NCBI GenBank assembly: GCA_964586775.1
Contig: CAZPJD010000220.1
Coordinates: 1-8,124 of the forward strand
Reading direction: 5' to 3'
DNA: 8,124 nt
Origin: JADLEX01 sp964586775
Lineage (GTDB): Bacteria; Lernaellota; Lernaellaia; JACKCT01
The position numbers were made by a program, and so were the translations under genes. The notes under the pieces were generated by a model. That model was given only the letters and a program-made list of their open reading frames with translations. It was not told where the DNA came from and searched no databases. Positions 5,927-8,124 of this stretch are shown here, one piece after another; the first letter of the stretch is position 1, and every line of letters starts with the position of its first letter.

Positions 5927-6427
5927 TCAGGCGGTGCGCTTGGGCGCGGCCTTTTTCTTCGCGGCCGATTTCGCCGCCGACTTCGCAACCTTTTTTGAAG
6001 ATGGTTTCGCGACGCCGACCTTTTCCATCACGGCGCGCACCTGCGCGGGATCGATGGGCTTCGAGAGCACCACGTTCGCCCCGGCCTGGAAGAAGTCGCG
6101 TTCCTTCGACTTGTCCACGAACGCCGAGATGACCGCGATGTACGCGTCGCGCGCGCCGTCGAGCGTGCGCATGGTCTTGAGAAAATCGAGGCCGTCGAAG
6201 CGCGGCATCATGTAGTCGAGCAGGATCAGGTCGGGCGAAAAGTCCTTGATCGCGATCAGCGCCTCGTAGCCGTTCCACGCCCAGGTCGTCTGCGCGTTCG
6301 CGTCGTGGTGACGCACGAAGCTTTGCAGGATCTCGGCGGAGACCTCATCGTCCTCGATGATCAAAACGCGCATACCGCGGCCCGCGGCGCGTCCGCCGGC
6401 CGAGCCGCCCGGTTCAGTGTACGCCAT
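5927..6427 (-). CDS. Single-domain response regulator with Lys/Ala-rich C-terminal tail
   Basis: Phosphorylatable receiver protein of two-component signalling, 166 residues, probably cytoplasmic. The receiver spans about 19-139 with a complete active site: acidic Glu25-Asp26-Asp27, phospho-acceptor Asp71 (ILLDYMMP), switch Ser101 and Lys123 in LSKP. The position that is usually Tyr or Phe in beta5 is Val120. No recognisable output domain follows. Residues 141-166 are a Lys/Ala-rich tail (KSAAKSAAKKKAAPKRTA) resembling histone H1-like tails, which could bind nucleic acid or an acidic partner. The ATG at 6427 is preferred: AAGGA lies 8 bases upstream, while the alternative Met19 at 6373 (MRVLIIEDD) has no good ribosome site. 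Residues 1-18 are then a Gly-rich leader. It overlaps the upstream gene by 14 bases, so the two are probably co-transcribed and translationally linked. No cognate kinase is visible. Confidence 0.9.
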   Translation of the reverse strand: MAYTEPGGSAGGRAAGRGMRVLIIEDDEVSAEILQSFVRHHDANAQTTWAWNGYEALIAIKDFSPDLILLDYMMPRFDGLDFLKTMRTLDGARDAYIAVISAFVDKSKERDFFQAGANVVLSKPIDPAQVRAVMEKVGVAKPSSKKVAKSAAKSAAKKKAAPKRTA

Positions 6428-8117
6428 AGCCGCGATCCTTTCTGATCTTGATCCGGTGCAGCCGGACCTCGCGATCGGCCTCTTCGTTCGCGGGGTTCAT
6501 CTTCCGCGCCTTTTCGAAATGCATCAGCGCCAGGCCGTCCTTGCCCTCGTCCTTGAAGATCTTGCCGAGGTACAGATAGGCGATGTCGTTGTTGGCGTCG
6601 TAGCCGATCGCGCGCTTGAGCAGTTCCTTGCACTCCAGCGCGACGGCGATGTCGCTCTTGCCGCGCAGGTTGTACATGCACCATGCGTAGAGCGCGAGGG
6701 CGTCGGAGTTCTCGATGCTGATCTGATGCGCGCGCAGGGCGTAGGGCATGGCCTTCTGGAAATCGCGCGCTTCGACAAACGTGGCCGCCTTCGTCATCGC
6801 CGTAACGAAGGCATCGGCGTCGGGCGTGTTCGTCGGCCGCTTGAGCGTGCGCGTCGAGAACTCGCTCTTGGGCTTCGCCTTCGGCGGTGCCACCTTCACG
6901 GGCGCCCCGACCGGCTGCTGTGGGGCTTTGGGCGGCGGAGTCGGGCTCATCGTCACGCCGAACTCGAGCGCGCGGCTCACCGCGAGCAGGAATGCGAGGC
7001 GCAGATCGGCCTCGTAGTCCTCGCCGTTCTTTCGAATGTCGCGCAACGTTTTCCCGACGAGCGCCCGCGTCCGCGCATCGAGGGCGTCGTCGAAACGCAG
7101 CACCTCGCGCACCGCGGGGAACTGATCCGAGAGCTGCAACGGCACGTCGATCTTTCGATTTTTCTCGAAGGTTTCCCACAAAAATTCGGGCTTGGCCGCC
7201 TTGAACACGCCCATCTTTAGGATCATGTCCAGCGGGCTATCGAGGTTGCGCGGCACCTGCGCGGTGGGCATCTGCTCCTGAAACGCATAGGCCGCGCCGT
7301 CCCATTCGGACTTGAACAGGCCGAGCATCTTGACGACCTTCTGCTGTTTCACGAGGACGTCCACTTCAGTGCGCGACAGCAGCCCCATCTGGACGATCAC
7401 GTCGCCTTGATGCAGCCCATGTTTCTGCGCGCGTTCGTAGGTCGCCTCGTTCTCGCGCTGCGTGATTTTCTTGAGTGCCACGAGGAAGGTGCCCAAACTG
7501 TCCTCGCGGATGAAGTTGCTCTCGACATCGAGCAGGCGGCCACGCTCGATCCACGCCGCCATCTTCTTGCGGTCGCCCTTCACCAGCAGGCGGCCAATCT
7601 TTTTCTCGCGAAGCAGGTGGAAGATCACCTTGCCGCTCGACGCCACGTTCAGCTCGCCGCGATCCCAGCGCTTGGGTTTGTGTTCATCCTGCTCGGGCGC
7701 GAGAGGGCCCTGCGTCTGCTGGACGATGGTCTTGGGTTTTTCGTCGCCTTCGAGCCATTTGGTGACGATCCCGTAGAGCGCCGTCGCGTTGAACGGGGTT
7801 ACCAGAACGTCGTCGCAGAACATGCGCAGGCCGAGGCGCTCCATGTCGGCGGGGCCCGTGGCGCGCGTCGTCAGCAGGACGAAGGGGATGGACGAGAGCT
7901 GCTCTCGGCTCTTGAACAGACGCGCGAGTTCGTTACCCGATAGCACCACGAGCGTTTGATCGCAGATGATAAGGTCGGGCTTGAAACTCAGCGTAATGTC
8001 CACCGCCTGCTTTTCGTCGGAGCAGCGAACGCACTTGTAACCGACGTCTTGCAGGAACTTCAGCGCCTTTTCGTGGACTTCGTCATTCGGAGATATCAGA
8101 AGTATCCGCTTGGACAT
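6414..8117 (-). CDS. Degenerate receiver - PATAN (DUF4388) - TPR signalling protein
   Basis: Multi-domain cytoplasmic signalling or scaffold protein of 567 residues; residue numbers here count from the ATG at 8117. The N-terminal receiver-like domain (about 3-123) keeps a likely phospho-acceptor Asp53 (LIICDQT) and Thr83 or neighbouring Thr82. It has only one acidic residue at the end of beta1 (Asp12 in SPND), and the invariant beta5 Lys is Thr107 (VLVTPF for VLVKPF). A PATAN/DUF4388-like region covers about 152-280 (RGELNVASSG, KIGRLLVKG, ERGRLLDVE, then LHQGDVIVQMGLLSRTEV). An all-helical segment, a Pro/Lys linker (about 392-418) and TPR-like helices (about 433-550, including AIGYDANNDIAYLYLGKIF) follow. 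PATAN proteins are frequent in Myxococcota and relatives and are tied to gliding, polarity or gene control; no specific function can be assigned. GTG at 8123 is an alternative start. The ribosome site and promoter are beyond the window edge. Confidence 0.82.
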   Translation of the reverse strand: MSKRILLISPNDEVHEKALKFLQDVGYKCVRCSDEKQAVDITLSFKPDLIICDQTLVVLSGNELARLFKSREQLSSIPFVLLTTRATGPADMERLGLRMFCDDVLVTPFNATALYGIVTKWLEGDEKPKTIVQQTQGPLAPEQDEHKPKRWDRGELNVASSGKVIFHLLREKKIGRLLVKGDRKKMAAWIERGRLLDVESNFIREDSLGTFLVALKKITQRENEATYERAQKHGLHQGDVIVQMGLLSRTEVDVLVKQQKVVKMLGLFKSEWDGAAYAFQEQMPTAQVPRNLDSPLDMILKMGVFKAAKPEFLWETFEKNRKIDVPLQLSDQFPAVREVLRFDDALDARTRALVGKTLRDIRKNGEDYEADLRLAFLLAVSRALEFGVTMSPTPPPKAPQQPVGAPVKVAPPKAKPKSEFSTRTLKRPTNTPDADAFVTAMTKAATFVEARDFQKAMPYALRAHQISIENSDALALYAWCMYNLRGKSDIAVALECKELLKRAIGYDANNDIAYLYLGKIFKDEGKDGLALMHFEKARKMNPANEEADREVRLHRIKIRKDRGYGVH

Positions 8118-8124
8118 GGGCACC

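Noticed and set aside
5986..5997. dnaX-type slippery heptamer A AAA AAG, in frame within the response regulator tail (minus strand), with an open -1 frame downstream.
   Set aside because: Consecutive Lys codons readily create this heptamer. The -1 extension runs antisense through the OYE remnant and the porin 3' end, resembles no protein, and no clear stimulatory stem-loop was found.
6357..7220. 287-codon plus-strand frame antisense to the PATAN-TPR gene.
   Set aside because: It is a GC-rich shadow frame; the minus strand carries convincing receiver, PATAN and TPR motifs over the same interval.

Overview
The window is GC-rich, bacterial and densely coding. The protein families present (a membrane CCG-domain Fe-S oxidoreductase, a receiver-PATAN/DUF4388-TPR protein, and a receiver with a Lys/Ala-rich tail) are most familiar from Deltaproteobacteria-like lineages such as Myxococcota, Desulfobacterota and relatives. 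The outer-membrane porin shows a Gram-negative cell envelope. No rRNA or other phylogenetic marker is present, so the taxonomic guess rests on gene content only.

Layout, left to right. (1) Positions 1-2001 (+): the C-terminal majority of a membrane-bound heterodisulfide-reductase-like oxidoreductase, probably an electron link between ETF and the quinone pool. Its 5' end lies outside the window. A strong intrinsic terminator follows at 2055-2090. (2) Positions 2101-4171 (-): a compact arsenic-resistance operon, arsR-acr3-arsC, with ATGA overlaps at both junctions. A perfect 18-bp palindrome sits just upstream of arsR and is the likely ArsR operator. (3) Positions 4453-5784 (+): a phosphate-selective-porin-like outer-membrane protein with its own near-consensus sigma-70-type promoter, divergent from the ars operon. 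(4) Positions 5796-5885 (+): what looks like the first ~30 codons of an NADH:flavin oxidoreductase (Old Yellow Enzyme family), starting 11 bases after the porin stop and then losing all similarity. This suggests a rearrangement breakpoint or an assembly join. (5) Positions 5927-8117 (-): a two-gene signalling unit. The first gene encodes a degenerate receiver, a PATAN/DUF4388 domain and C-terminal TPRs; the second, overlapping by 14 bases, encodes a stand-alone receiver with a histone-H1-like basic tail.

How they work together. ArsC would reduce arsenate to arsenite, Acr3 would expel arsenite, and ArsR would derepress the operon on binding As(III). The divergent porin could be an entry route for phosphate or arsenate, but its separate promoter gives no direct evidence of co-regulation. 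The signalling pair at the right end appears unrelated to arsenic. It is the least conventional part of the window, combining a probably non-switching receiver with a partner that retains the full phosphorylation site. No mobile element, CRISPR array, tRNA or rRNA was seen.
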